Of a stretch of 64,000 nt of DNA, positions 45,817-57,842 are shown piece by piece. The notes beneath the pieces are model-generated. The model made no database searches. It was not told the origin of the DNA and saw only the letters and a program-made list of their open reading frames with translations. The position numbers and the translations under genes are program-made. Source of the stretch: Dendrolimus kikuchii (Eukaryota > Arthropoda > Insecta > Lepidoptera > Lasiocampidae); contig CM034397.1 in NCBI GenBank assembly GCA_019925095.2, positions 5,785,763 to 5,849,762 of the forward strand, given 5' to 3'. Numbering within the stretch: position 1 is the first letter of the stretch; each line of letters starts with the position of its first letter.

Positions 45817-46494
45817 CAGTAGAATCTGTTTAAGTCGAAAACCTGCCAAACTCGAAAAAACATTGTGTTCCCTTCCCCTCAAACCTCAAAACCTCCATTG
45901 CTCGAAATCTGAACCCTCTATAAGTCTAAATAATTAGTGAGTCCCTATAAGCAAATTCAGTACTTATTTTGTCTATATAACTCCAAAATATAAATTGCAC
46001 CTCTATATCTCGAACATAGCACTATTTGATTTTACAACCTTTACAACTCGATTATTTGAATAAATCGTAACCTCTACAAGTCGAATGTCCTTTTTATCCG
46101 TGCAGGAACGGAGAAAGAATACAATTTCCTGCGGGTCGGCGGCTTGTCGTAAGAGGCGACTAAACAACCCACAGCCAGGTGATAGGGTATTTGCTCGACT
46201 GGATGGCGACCACCCCTGGTCTAGAGTATGCCGCCATAACAACCTTGTGTTGTGTTCCGGCATTAGTGACCAGGTTCCAGTCTCCTTTAAGAGAGCAGCA
46301 GCGCATTTGTAGCACCTTTGGTGTTGCAAATGTCCATAGGCGATGGTAACCGCTTTCCATCAAGTGAGCCGTCTGCCTGTTTGCTGAACTCCTGCAATAA
46401 AAAAAAATCCTTACAAAATACGCTTAGGTCGAAAACTCTATAACTCGAAGTTTTTGGCGTCTCCCTTCAAGTTCGACTTAAATAGGTTCTACTG
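45817..46494. mobile_element. Tigger/pogo-type MITE, interrupted by SINE
   Basis: Left end CAGTAGAATCTGTTTAAGTC and right end, reversed, CAGTAGAACCTATTTAAGTC are 18/20 identical, with TA on either side (45815-45816, 46495-46496), as expected of the pogo/Tigger branch of Tc1/mariner. The interior carries repeated CTCGAA/TCGAA motifs. Removing the SINE at 46097-46407 leaves about 370 bp; no transposase. Confidence 0.78.
46097..46407 (+). mobile_element. SINE-like repeat, copy 3 (nested)
   Basis: TCCGTGCAGGAACGGAGAAA ... CCTGCAATAAAAAAAAA, nearly full length, closely matching 28291-28611. It sits inside the Tigger-type MITE, so it is the younger of the two. TCCTT occurs on both sides (46088 and 46408), a possible short target duplication. 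Confidence 0.75.
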
Positions 46495-46989
46495 TATGGT
46501 AACATTATTTATTTTTAATATAATTTATATAAGTATTATTGTTTTTATTGTGTTTATGGATAAATGATAAACATCAATAGATATAAAATATGTAAAATTT
46601 TACACAATTGTTTTAATCAATACTACTACTAAGTTATGTAAATAAAATAAAAATTCTTCAAATCATTACTTAGCATACTATATTCGCAAATCAAGCAAAT
46701 TACGCTAATATGGGTAATAAACGACTCAAGCTGATTTCAGCTTCTCAGATTAATAAAAGCGAAAAACTCTTTTAGGGACCATTTATAAATTATGTCACAC
46801 GTAAAGAGGGGCGTCGAAGAAGTGTGACATTTTGTGACAACTCTGTGTTTAAATTATGAAAAAATAAATGGAAATAAAACTTATTACTGAAGTACTGTTG
46901 TAATTTCATAATTTCATGATGTAAAATTGCAAAATATGCTATGTCACACTAGGGAGGGAGGACTTCGTCAACAGGGGGATGACTCATCC

Positions 46990-47130
46990 GCTCCCTAGAT
47001 GCAGCGGTATTACGGGAGATCTTGCGCATATCTCCGCGACCCCGACTGACGTCAGTACACGCGAGACGCATGCGCACCTCTCTCTCGTTCTCGTTCCGCG
47101 ACCTCCTTTTGAGATATCACTGTCTCGCAG
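46990..47130. promoter_or_regulatory. GC-rich block with CRE- and NRF1-like motifs
   Basis: A 140-bp island of high GC in AT-rich surroundings contains TGACGTCAG (CRE-like), the palindromic CGCATGCGCA (NRF1-like) and CTCTCTCTCGTTCTCGTT. This is the kind of sequence found at insect core promoters, and it could start a transcript inside the array. It could equally be the GC-rich end of a mobile element. No initiator or TATA element is convincing and the direction is unknown. Confidence 0.25.
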
Positions 47131-48540
47131 AAATTGCAAGGTACGTGACCGACTGTGACAACAACGGGGAAGGGGTCAAAAGTCATGAAATTACTGTGAA
47201 GTAATTTACGGATGGCCTCTTAGTGATTTACCCTGCTGGGAATCGTACTACGTGTCTCTTCATTGAAGCGAATAAAATGGACCATAAGACCCGTGGTAGC
47301 TTACTGGTTAAAACACTTGTGTTCCAAACGTAATTGACACAGTTTCGAAACCTCGGCGAAAAAGCATGCAACTGTTACGAAGTTTCCTGACCTAGTATGT
47401 ATATTGTTACAATTACCATGTGCTGACGCTGAAGAAAAACGTCATAATGAGATCTGCATATCGAAATAACCGGCATGTCAAACCTACCAAATCGCATTGG
47501 ACAACCACGGCAACAAATATGAAAATGAACATTTTTTAGTTACACGTAACGCTAACACTTCTTGTTAAGGGTGTTTAACAGTAATAACACGTTGCGATGT
47601 TGTGTACATAGAATAGGAAGTAAAGTTAAATTTTAACTTATATAATTACAAATATGAATTTGGTGGTATAATGTCTATTTCCCCTCAAAATTGGTATGTC
47701 CAAGTCTAGCAGTGCGACGTTAACGGGGTGTTGTTACGTAGACAGATCAGAGGTTAGACATTCAATCATAGACAATCAATTATGTGGTGAGCGTAAATCA
47801 GTGATATAACAAATCTTCAAAGAAGATTAGACAATATTCGTTATTTGTTATAACGAAGTTCGTTATATAGAGGTTAGATTAGTCGATGATTCGTTTTAGC
47901 AAGGTAAGAAAACTTAAAACAAAAAATTAAAACGCATTGTAATGATAATAGCCACAAACATAGGTCAACAAAGCTATTATCAAAGAAAAAAAGAGATACT
48001 CGTTTATAAACCATATTTATTCTGAGCGTACTTCTTCTAGAAGAATGCCTATCTAATTAATTAAGTACGTTTATTTATAGATTATGATTCTCACACAATA
48101 AGAAGTCACGCTGGACCGCTACTTATTGTGTGAGAATTGTGGACACTGGACTTATGCACCTGACCAAAGTCGGGGTGAGAATGTATAATGTAATTTAATA
48201 TTTGTCAGCTAAATGTTTATAAAAAATCCCTGCGTCATCAACGTCGAAGATGTCTTCGGGTTCATATTGCTCAGTCTTCTCTGCAAGTTTCTCTTTTCAC
48301 TCATCAAATACTTCGTCATTGACACTCGCGCTTTCATCACATATTTTACGAAAAATAATAGAATAGAATAGATTATACTTTATTGGACAATAAAATTAAT
48401 GAAACAGTACACAAAAACAGCTTATAATGGCGGTCTTGTCACTGATAGCGAACTCTTCCAGACAGTCTTGTGATGGAGAGAGGAAAACGGCACAAAAGCT
48501 AGGGCAGAGTTTAGTTGCATAATACCTATTCTAAAAATAA

Positions 48541-48935
48541 CTAATTAATCCCGTTTCTTTTTTTGAACTTTTGAAGCCACCCATTACTAGCACGGAAATT
48601 AACACGTCCCAATTCTACTGCAAACAGCTGAGCCTTTTGCTGAAGGATAGGGCCCCCGATTGGCACATTTTTATCCCAGGATTGTTGTAGCCATTTCAAA
48701 ACACATTCCTCTACGTCCTTGTATACACATGGTTTTAATTTTCTTCTGTTTGAATGCCACACACTATCTTCTGAAAACTTATCCTTAGATTTTAAAATTG
48801 TGGCCAATGTACTCCCTGGAATTTCGAATTCTTTAGCGATTTCTAACTTTTTCTTTGTAGGATTCTCCTCTACATATTTAATGATTTTTCGTTTATCTGC
48901 GACAGTTAAGGAACACCGTTTTCGTTTTTCAGCCA
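48541..48935 (-). CDS. CENP-B/psq-type DNA-binding domain fragment, possible captured exon
   Basis: 130 codons plus TAG with two helix-turn-helix units as in pogo/Tigger transposases and CENP-B/jerky proteins. First, a psq-type HTH (K-R-C-S-L-T-V-A-D-K-R-K-I-I-K-Y-V ... I-P-G-S-T-L-A-T-I-L-K). Then a CENPB-type HTH (V-L-K-W-L-Q-Q-S-W ... P-I-G-G-P-I-L-Q-Q-K-A ... N-G-W-L-Q-K-F-K-K-R-N-G). The stop falls right after the second unit and the DDE catalytic part is absent. No Met occurs anywhere in it. TTTATGTAAACCTGCAG precedes TG GCT GAA AAA, an acceptor in phase 1 like the FLYWCH exons. Either a transposase fragment or an extra terminal exon that would yield a BTB-HTH protein. Confidence 0.6.
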
Positions 48936-49589
48936 CTGCAGGTTTACATAAAACAAACAAAATATAGTATAAGACTCTCACACCTTTTGGAACCTTACAA
49001 CGTTAAACATTAATGGTCTTATTCATAGTGATTTAGAATAAGTTTGAACTCTTCTTCAAAGTTCTTAATGTAACGGTAAAATTTACTCTAATCTATTATG
49101 AATAAGACCGTAATTTATTATAAAAGTTTAAATTCCTGGATTGTCTTACGGAAAAAAGAGTATGTTTGAACCTGTTGAAACAAAGGTTGTAGGTTGACAA
49201 AAATAGTTAAACACAGGTTAATTATACTTTCCATTTATGTTTTGCAATGCTTCAAAATTCTTTATAAAGAGGTTTTTACAAAAGTGTATTCGTAATGAAA
49301 AGGTACATTTTGTATTAACTTTTACGGCCGGTTCTAGGGATTTCTAAAAATTTGTTAATTTGAGAAAATGATTTTCTCTACTTTTTGTAAAAGGACCGCT
49401 CAAGCTAATTATATGTAAGTATATACCGAAATTTGAAACGAAATATTCAATATCATTATTGGATAATTTTTCACAAATTGTTACTTTACATAAAACACTT
49501 TACCTGTGCAAGTTCAAAAGATAGAAAGTGCTTCCCAAGAAATTTAACACCACAGCACAAAAACTGACTGAACTTCAACTAAATGCCAA

Positions 49590-49862
49590 TTCAAAACTAT
49601 TTATTAAGCGTAGAGGCAATGCCATTTCATAAAGTTTAGAAAACTCGCTAAATAAATGTTTAAAATATTAGTAGCTTTTCAATATTCATTTCGGCTAATA
49701 TTTCTGCTAATGGCAATACCAGTTGTTTTTCTACTATTATTCTGGCTCAACGGTATTGAGAAAATAAGTGTGAATTTAGTAGACTACGATTTTTTGCAAC
49801 TATTGCAATGGAATTGTACTTTGAATATCTCCGCAACATCAAGATATTGAAATAGCAGAATT
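49590..49862. repeat. dispersed repeat shared with 16640-16920
   Basis: Second copy of the element ending CAAGATATTGAAATAGCAGA. It contains an open frame on the plus strand (49656-49850) with a hydrophobic start; the other copy does not preserve it, so I do not regard it as a gene. Confidence 0.5.
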
Positions 49863-50095
49863 GGGCCCCCGGTTGTACCCGAAAACTAGAAAGCTAACAT
49901 ATACTTAAGATTAAACTTCGCTAACCCTGTGTTAGCGACTTAAACTTTCCCCATCGGTGGGTTAAATATTTAGAAGTTTAATTCTGGCTTTACTCCTAAC
50001 TTTTGATATCGCAAGATAAATTGTTTGTTTAACCCTGTGTTAGCAGTTAACTCCAAGTTAGTTGAGCTAACCCAGGAACGTGCAAGTGGGCCAAG
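49863..50095. mobile_element. MITE with GGGCCC-type ends
   Basis: Left end GGGCCCCCGGTTGTACC, right end reversed TGGCCCACTTGCACGTTCC. The interior has two copies of CTAACCCTGTGTTAGC in the same orientation (49921, 50034-ish) and an internal GTTAACTCCAAGTTAGTTGA palindrome-like segment. Similarity of the ends is moderate. Confidence 0.5.
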
Positions 50096-50589
50096 TTTTT
50101 CTTTTATCTTAATCATGACAAACTATCAAAGAAAATAATATAGCACGTATTAATATCTAAAACATTTCCCTTTAATTCAATCTATATTGAAATACAGTCA
50201 TACAATTATAAATATTCGGCAAGCAATACCACACAGTGTTGTTTGTTACGAAAGAATTTTGCAAGAATGCCAACAAAATGGTATCTTAAAAACATTAGAT
50301 AATAGGCTATTGAATTCTTACATTTTTTAGGCCTTAGCATGCGTTTCTCAGAGGACGCAATTTCATTTTTTTTTATGTGTAGGGGGCTTAGTAGAAGCTT
50401 AAGTCCAAGTTTGCGGGGTCGCCGCCCTTGTCCCCCAGGCGCCATCTTGGAAAAAAGGGTGTAAAGGGTTTTCACGCTGTAACTCGTAAACTAGCAACCC
50501 TACAGAAATTTTTATAAGACATTATTTGTAGCAATTTAAATTGTCTACAACTTTATTCTAATTACTTCTTATCGTAAAATGGAAAATGT

Positions 50590-50750
50590 AGCGGCCAGTA
50601 TGTCTAAGCGACATAATCGTGGCAAGCCGCCTTCACGTTATTCGCCGCCCGCGTCGCGCTTACTGCGCCCCTTTTCCTCCGACAGCTAAACGCTGTCGAA
50701 TGAGTCTGTTTCAGTCAGCGTGCGAGTGCAGTATTGCCACGGTTATAATC
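50590..50750. other. GC-rich block, unassigned
   Basis: CAAGCCGCCTTCACGTTATT ... CCCGCGTCGCGCTTACTGCG and GACAGCTAAACGCTGTCGAA form an isolated GC-rich segment with no family match. Could be regulatory or a transposon end. Confidence 0.3.
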
Positions 50751-51500
50751 TATGGTCGAGAACTTTTACGCGCAGCGTTAGTGTTCTATAATGTACACCT
50801 TCTTAATATAAAATGTGCTAGAATATAGTAGTTTTCATTACACAAACCGGCAACCATACACCACAAAAATAAATACCTATAAACATATACTCACACACAC
50901 AAAAGCACATGATTATTACTAACATAATATATTAACTTGTAATTCTTTACCTAATAGTAAAATATATTATTTGTCTATTATATACATATCTTCACTTTAA
51001 AATGGCATTGCATCAATATAATATTTATTATCAATTATAAAATCTATATGACCGATGCGAATCCTACTGTCGGCTCGCAACACAAGCTCTAAGGAGACCT
51101 AGCGCGGGAAGCATTTTCCATTGGGACACCTCTGACTTCAAACGAAGCCAGTGCGGGCGCCGTTAACTGACGTCTGTACGTCTGTAACCCAGTAGCCATT
51201 TACACTATTCCAGTATGAAGCCAGCACTATCTTCCTTCGAATTTGACGTCAGTAGCTGGATTGTAAATTAGCTTTATCTGTTCTTTGTACTTTAGTAATA
51301 TTTTATGTATCCTGTATTGCTTATATGTTAATAAAAATATATGTATGTTGTATGTATTACAACAAAAATTTGTCTAGCTTGTATATGGCTTAACACACAT
51401 TAACTCCTTTAGCCATCAATCAACAGAACTTAAATCCGGTTTGGAAATAATTCATGTGTTAAATATAATTATCCAATCGTCTATTAATTTCCTTAATGAC

Positions 51501-51682
51501 CTAATGATTATGTCTTGTATATCTAACTACGTAGTCCCCGCTAGTTAAAATAGTTCCCTTGCAACCATTATTCCTTTTGACACACCTCCAGGACATTCTT
51601 GCTTTTGTCCCACGACTTTTATTATATTTATTCCCATCAAAGAACAGGGTCGTATTTCCTCGACAGTTCTGCACCAAAACAA
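51501..51682 (-). CDS. mod(mdg4): FLYWCH alternative 3' exon 23 (mod(mdg4)-like)
   Basis: 59 residues plus TAG, the shortest intact exon. ATTTCGTTTCAG is followed by TT GTT TTG GTG CAG AAC (V-L-V-Q-N), phase 1. Finger: L-F-F-D-G-N-K-Y-N-K, M-S-W-R-C, G-C-K-G-T-I and T-R-H-N-H, then stop. Sister of exon 21. Alternative 3' ends are not visible. The upstream 6 kb up to exon 24 contains only the piggyBac element and repeats. Confidence 0.84.
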
Positions 51683-53043
51683 CTGAAACGAAATATACGT
51701 TTAAACACTATTATCGACGTGGCAGGGTTAGTTTTTAAATTGGTGTATTAATAAATAAATGAGTCTGTGGCTTCAAAATAAACGCCAAAGGTTAAAAAAA
51801 AATGTTATTTGGGGTGTCTAGTCATAAACAATCCTTTTCGAATTTTTGTATGTTCCTCTCTAAAATGATCTGTGATGTAATTCTTATTCGCTGTCCTCCT
51901 TTCACTTATTAGGTACCTTCAGTCATCGAAATTGTGTTATACTAGTTGATTGAAGTTACCTGCTGCATTTGATATGTTGCGTGTTTTGCTGATATTAGAC
52001 GGATCACCTAAACTGAATCAATTGGGGCGAAAGCCACAGAACTGAAGGGACACGACGTTATTTAACGAAATTGAACGACTAAAGTTTATTTTTATATGGA
52101 TGACTTTGCGTGATTCATCCAAATTTAAAGACAACAATGTACCATCTATATGCACTTTAACGTAAACTGTACTGCGTGTAGATTTTTGTCCAAAGAAATA
52201 CTCCGTCGAGTTTGTATAACGTGATTAAAATTGCTCCAACCTCCTAACGCCCATGTTTTGTAACCCTTTCTTGAGCTTTACGCCCAAGTTAATGTTTTCA
52301 AAGAAAGGGTTTACATAGTCATGACTCAAGACTTTGAACATTAAAATATGTACCTTACAGTAATCACACAAGTATGAGATTTTTTTTCTTGTTTCAGGTG
52401 AACGACCAGAAGGAAAAAACATTTAAAAAAGGGCCAGCTAAAGTGTTATTTATATCGTTATATGTTATTTATATATATTTATAGGGTACAATAAAAATCA
52501 TGAAAAATAAACAACTAGTTCTAGTATTAGGTCCAGTAGATATCAAAATAAAACAATTTTGTATACAATATTTCTTAATATTTTAATACACATTTATCTT
52601 GAACTCATAATGTTGCATACAAAAAAAGAAACAATACCCTATGTGGGAAAAATAAAAAACGTATTACACACACACAACAAATTTCAACATCAAATTAATT
52701 CAACAACCTTCAAAAATATCAAAAATGAAATTAAACTTAAAAATCTTATTAAACAAAAAATCACTTTGAGTTTTATAGAAACACTTTAATTTTACAAAAA
52801 ATTATCAACGTTCTCGCTTTTAAGTTTGAGCTTCAATGTTGTGTATATAACCGTCTTGATTTTGAAAAATAATTTTAACTAACTATTTTATTAATGATTC
52901 CGTTTCATTTGTTTTTTTTATGTTACTATTAATTATTGTTCATTAAGTCTAATCTTTATACAAATAATTATCATTTGGTCTTCCTTTTAATTAATTACCA
53001 TTCAATCTGTTGTCTATGTAATGCACTAAATATTAATGTATAA

Positions 53044-54904
53044 TTAATTATTACACCAATTGTGTAAGTTTGCAAAACAATTTCTTCCTTTTGTCAGGCA
53101 CAAATTAACATTGCATTTCATGCAACGTATTTTGGTTTTCTTATTGCATTGTACTTGGCGACACATGTTTTGATTGTCATCAATTACAGGCAAGTGTGCT
53201 GCACCGCGAATTCTGTGTGACTTAGCAGGTAAGGCTACAGGGACTCTTCTATGCCGGCAACTGAACCGTGAAGAAGTACCCTCTAAAATAGCTGGACTAG
53301 CTTTATCATAAGATGAATGAGTTTCGATATCCACATTTGCTTCGATGATGTTTTCGGCTATTTCCCATTTAAATCACTGAAGTTGCCTGGATCTTTGACA
53401 GACGTATTCCCTTATTAACTTCGTCGTTTCTGTAAAGAATCCACGAATTGCTTACAGCCAAATCTATCATATGCGAAATGAACCTCTGAGTCCATTTTTT
53501 AGTTCTGTATCTGTTTGGGCACACAGCTAACATTTTTCTTGCCATGTTAACACCTCCCACATTTGCATTATATTGTATGACTACTTCTGGACTAGAAATC
53601 GGGCTATACTTGTTCTGTTTTTTAGACCATCGTTCGCAGCTGTCGGTCGTCTGGTCTGCATATACATTGGACATTAGAGTAACTGGCTTACTATGAAGAC
53701 ATTTGGTGATAGCAATTTTTTTAGATTTGTGGACCACTACTTGCCAGCTGCCTTTAGTCTTCTTTTTCATAACTTTGTCATCTACCACTACACTTCGAGC
53801 AGATCGAGGGATTCGATTTTTCTTTAAGGTGCCAACGCACATAAGTCCTTTCTCACGTAGGGTCAAAATGAGTTTTTCGCTGGTAAAATAGCAGTCGCGA
53901 TAAATCACGTGACCAGGTAACAGATTTTATGCTAAACGTAAAACTGCTTTTTCAATTAGGCTGAAGTCTGTATTGTCATAATCAGCAGAAGTTGTCGTAT
54001 CTTGGTATATATCGAAATCGCACACCAAACCGTTGGGATCGGCAAGCACAAGCCATTTGAGCCCTACAGGGTTAGGTCTCCCCGAAAAGTATTGCTTGAA
54101 GCCGCGGATTCCTTTAAAAGGAATAATCATTAATTCATCTATAGACATGTTCTTACATCTATAGACATGTTCTTAGTTATTTCTTGCATCTTACACCCTT
54201 TCAGAATAGCATCGATCAGTGGCCTTACTTTCCATAGTTTATACTTCTGTCTTTCTTCAACTGCTACATCTTCATCGATAATCAGCTTCAATGAATTCCT
54301 GAGTAGGTACAAGGAAACGATTCCTTGACATATTGTCTGTAATGAAAGGGACTCTAAACTTGGAGGACCAATACATTCTCAAATTTGGGTAATTTATTAC
54401 GCTCATTACCACTGTTATTGCAATGTAAGTATTGCATTCTGCACAAGTCAAATTTAGGGATTTTCCAGTTCGAGACAGATATGATCTGTTAGATTTATCA
54501 ACTATGTTTGTTATGATATTATTATTAATATACTGTCGAAAATAGTCAGTTTTCGAATATAAGCTTCTGTCCACAGATGAGACCGCTGGTTCTACAAATG
54601 GTACAATATCCGGGGCGAAGTCACATTCAGTCCATTCATTTTTTTCACTCGATAAATGATCCGAAGAACTTTCTTTAAATATTCGTCTAATCTCATCAAC
54701 AGAGGAACTGGTCTCATCATCAGAGGTACTAGATGACTGCTGATCAATAATACCTTGATAGTAGTCATAATCATTGATCTCCTCATAATCCACAAAAGAA
54801 AGATCGTCCGGTTCTAGGTCAGATCTGTTGAGTAGCTCCTCTAATTCATCGTCATAAACTGAAATAAAAAATATACTAAACTTAGCTAACCTTATATTAA
54901 TCAT
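53044..54904 (-). pseudogene. piggyBac transposase, broken
   Basis: Four minus-strand frames in order. 54904-54272: acidic N-terminus (D-D-E-L-E-E-L-L, D-L-E-P-D-D-L-S-F-V-D-Y-E-E) and start of the core. 54148-53927: S-I-D-E-L-M-I-I-P-F-K-G with the first catalytic Asp region, G-L-K. 53908-53369: Y-R-D-C-Y-F-T-S with the second Asp, then N-V-G-G-V-N-M-A. 53334-53044: Cys-rich tail C-R-Q-V-Q-C, K-T-K-I-R-C-M-K-C-N-V-N-L-C. The third catalytic position, normally G-(G/V)-V-D-x-x-D, is V-N-M-A, so Asp is lost; stops and frame breaks separate the parts. TTTATTTCAG before T-T-T-A-T-G-A-C (54858) suggests an intron in the original gene. Inactive. Confidence 0.82.
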
Positions 54905-54939
54905 GCAACTCAGATTAGACAGGGAAGATTAATATCATC

Positions 54940-57640
54940 ATATTAGCTTGTGTAGACGGCACCGCCACCACGCCGCCATTGCGCCGCCAACGCACTTTTG
55001 TTCTATGAATTTTTATGTATACGCGTTCGTTGACCCCTGCTCGAAATTGCGGCGGCGGCGCGGTGGCAGCGCGAGCGGTGCTGTGATAGTGTTATGTACA
55101 TGCGAGCGTAAAGACAACCAAAATGAGCAAATAGCATATAAGAGTGTAGAAAACGATCTCGAGGCATTTCAAAGTGATGGTAATCATGGTGAGAGAAATC
55201 ATCGTGATTAATATTGTGTGAATCTACCAAACCCAAACCCTCTTGAGCAAACGCGAGGAGTATATTGCCCATTTCCCTAAAAACGAGAAATTCCCCATTC
55301 CAAATTTTCATCAGACTTTCAGTCTGTGTGTTGTACTCCAGCAATAAAGAACTAGGGATATTAATTGAATTTCGAGAATTCTTCTTTTATTATATTATTG
55401 GCGAAAAGAGTAATTGCAAAACACACATAAGTAAACAAGCAATAATAACGTTCCCAATTAATTTAATAAACAATTTGGACATAAAAAACAGACATAAAAA
55501 CACCAATCACTACATAACAAATTAAATACTTGTACTTTCGAATAACTACTATTTTCTTGCTTCAATTTAGACCTGTTTGATTTAATGTTGAGTCATATCT
55601 TACACTTTAGATCAACTCAGCTGTATAATTTAGAACCTAGCAAATGCTTCCCAAGTTTCATTACAGACCACAAAAATGCCATGAACTTCAACGACATACT
55701 ATTTTATAATTATTCATTAAGCTTAAAACCATATTTATATAGTTATCATATGTTTTCGCAAACACAATAACCAAATGTCTCGGAATATAATTAATGCACT
55801 TACAATTCTTTTGTATGTTTGCTTGTAGGCCAACTGGCCAACGCGTCCACTTGATGGCAAGTGGCTATCGTCGCCCATGGACATTTGCGACACTTAGGGA
55901 GTACACATGCGGGGTTTGCCTATCTTCTTGAACCTTAAATTTCTGTTTATGCCCCTTTTGAAGAGCCCTATATTGTGGCGCTCTGGGAAAAGGAGAGGAG
56001 TTCAGTTCATAGCTTGCTGATTTAAAAAACAATGTTAGTTGCTAGATTTTAAAATTATATTGCTGAGCTGCAAGCCGAATGTAGACTGTTAATTTTTGTC
56101 TTTCAAAATGGATATAAATGGAGTAAAAATTAACGAACTTAGGTAACAATTACGACTTTTTTCATACATGACATTTTAACGGCTTAAACTAAACCTATTG
56201 ATGGTTTTTATAACTGCTTAAATAAACAGCAAAATACATTACGTATGAAAAAAATTGCAAGTATTAGGCATATTCATTTATATTTTTTTTATCCATTTCT
56301 ATCGCAATTGAAAGACAGAAGTGAAGCTGTTTAATTCCAGCTTTAGATTCCAATATTTTCTGGAACTTTTATAACTGTTAAGTTTATAGTAGAAACATTG
56401 AAGAAGAAAACGAGGAAAGACAATATCAATACATTGAGGGTTAGTTCCACTTTGTTAACTAAATGTCATTAGTATCGAATTATCGTAATTTTGTGCGTTT
56501 CGCTTTTGGTGGACATTATGTTCGCTAGCCCCACTGTAGCGAGCCGTGTCCAGGATTGGAGAATACTGACGGAAGTGGTGTCACAATCCGGCCACTGGTA
56601 TATACGATTTAGCGTCTCCACCTGGAGCTCGGGCTTTCAGGCCCTGGAACCTCCCCCATCCAAGAACTACCCACGCTGGGCTTTAAAACGGGAGGCGTTT
56701 CAAGAGGCCTGATCGTCCAACCCTAGCAGTTACATTTGCTTGATGTGGTCCCTCACAAGGTCAACCGCCAGGTGGTAGAATCCGAAATAGCACAATAACG
56801 CAGTTCCACATGGAGATGGCTTTTGATAGATTGATTTAAATTTAGAAGATGCGTTCAACTTTATTTTCACTATAAGGTGGCACAGTAAATGTAAAAAAAA
56901 TGCATAGATAAATATGACTAAAAGTATTTCAGCAAACAAAGTATTTACAAAATACTAAGATACGTAACGAATGATTTCTAAATACAAGATAGAAAATACA
57001 TTTTTAAAAACTATCTAGATACAAGATGAAGATACGTATTGTGTGTCTTGTATTTGTATTTCAGATACTTGTAGCTTAGATAAGTCACATCTCTGTTTAC
57101 AACATTACCAAGCCAACAATTCGTTTACTTATACTTAATAAAAACATAAGTATGAAGAATGGGCGTATGGTATCACATAGAATATATAATTATGTCTTCA
57201 GAAAGAATACAAAATTGCACCACTAACGAACGGCTAATGTCACCTCTAAATTACCATAACTCGTCCGACGCTTAGCTGCTAATCGTGATGTATACACTGA
57301 TTTAGTATATACTTATATATCTGGCCATCAGTAGTATACGGGACGCGGGGGAGTTGTGCATCAGCAGGGAAGTCCGGGGGGGGCATTTTCTGTCCGCAAC
57401 GGATACTTTAAATAATAAAACCTTGGTTATAATTTATTGAAATGAATATTTGTTTTAGAGTAGCGTGTCTGTACATCATAAAGCAAGAGAAGTACGAGTG
57501 TCACTGTCTGGTCAATAGTATAACCATTTAGGACTATTTAGTTAATTTTGACTCAGCAATTGACATTCCAAGTTTTTTTCTTCTATGGTGGAAGCATCTC
57601 TCAATCATCTCTGGCTGCATCTCATACAACGCCATCTAGC
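54940..57640. other. gene-free stretch, repeats
   Basis: 54955-55100 is GC-rich with CGCCACCACGCCGCCATTGC and, inverted, GCGGCGGCGGCGCGGTGGCA, possibly the ends of a small element. 55830-55900 is a fragment of the SINE-like repeat. 56560-56780 is a GC-rich block with retroelement-like character but no domain. No FLYWCH exon found. Confidence 0.4.
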
Positions 57641-57657
57641 GACATCCCCAAGAAACT

Positions 57658-57842
57658 TTAATGATTATGTTTATCCCGCACTCTTACAATGACGTTATCG
57701 ATCGTGACGACAAAAGACATACAGCCGGAAAGTTTTCTGATGCACCTCCATCTTGTTTTGATACCCTCATTCTGATGAAGCGTGTATTTGTTACGGCCAA
57801 TATTCAAACACCTATGGCCGGTAGAAGTAACGCTGAAAAATG
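57658..57842 (-). CDS. mod(mdg4): FLYWCH alternative 3' exon 24 (mod(mdg4)-like)
   Basis: 60 residues plus TAA. Two acceptors lie 10 nt apart. The first, TGAATTGCAG before CA TTT TTC AGC, keeps phase 1 and an open frame (F-F-S-V-T-S-T-G-H-R). The second, TTTTTCAG before CG TTA CTT, resembles the other exons' acceptor more but in phase 1 reads into TGA after eight codons. Finger in the open frame: C-L-N-I-G-R-N-K-Y-T, R-W-R-C, G-C-M-S-F-V and D-K-H-N-H, then stop. No Met before the second half. C-M-S replaces C-K-A. Confidence 0.78.

Noticed and set aside
52225..52422. Minus-strand frame with C-D-Y-C and H-D-Y, considered as another FLYWCH exon
   Set aside because: No W-x-C, no H-x-H, and the nearest acceptor (TTTAG) leads to a stop in phase 1.
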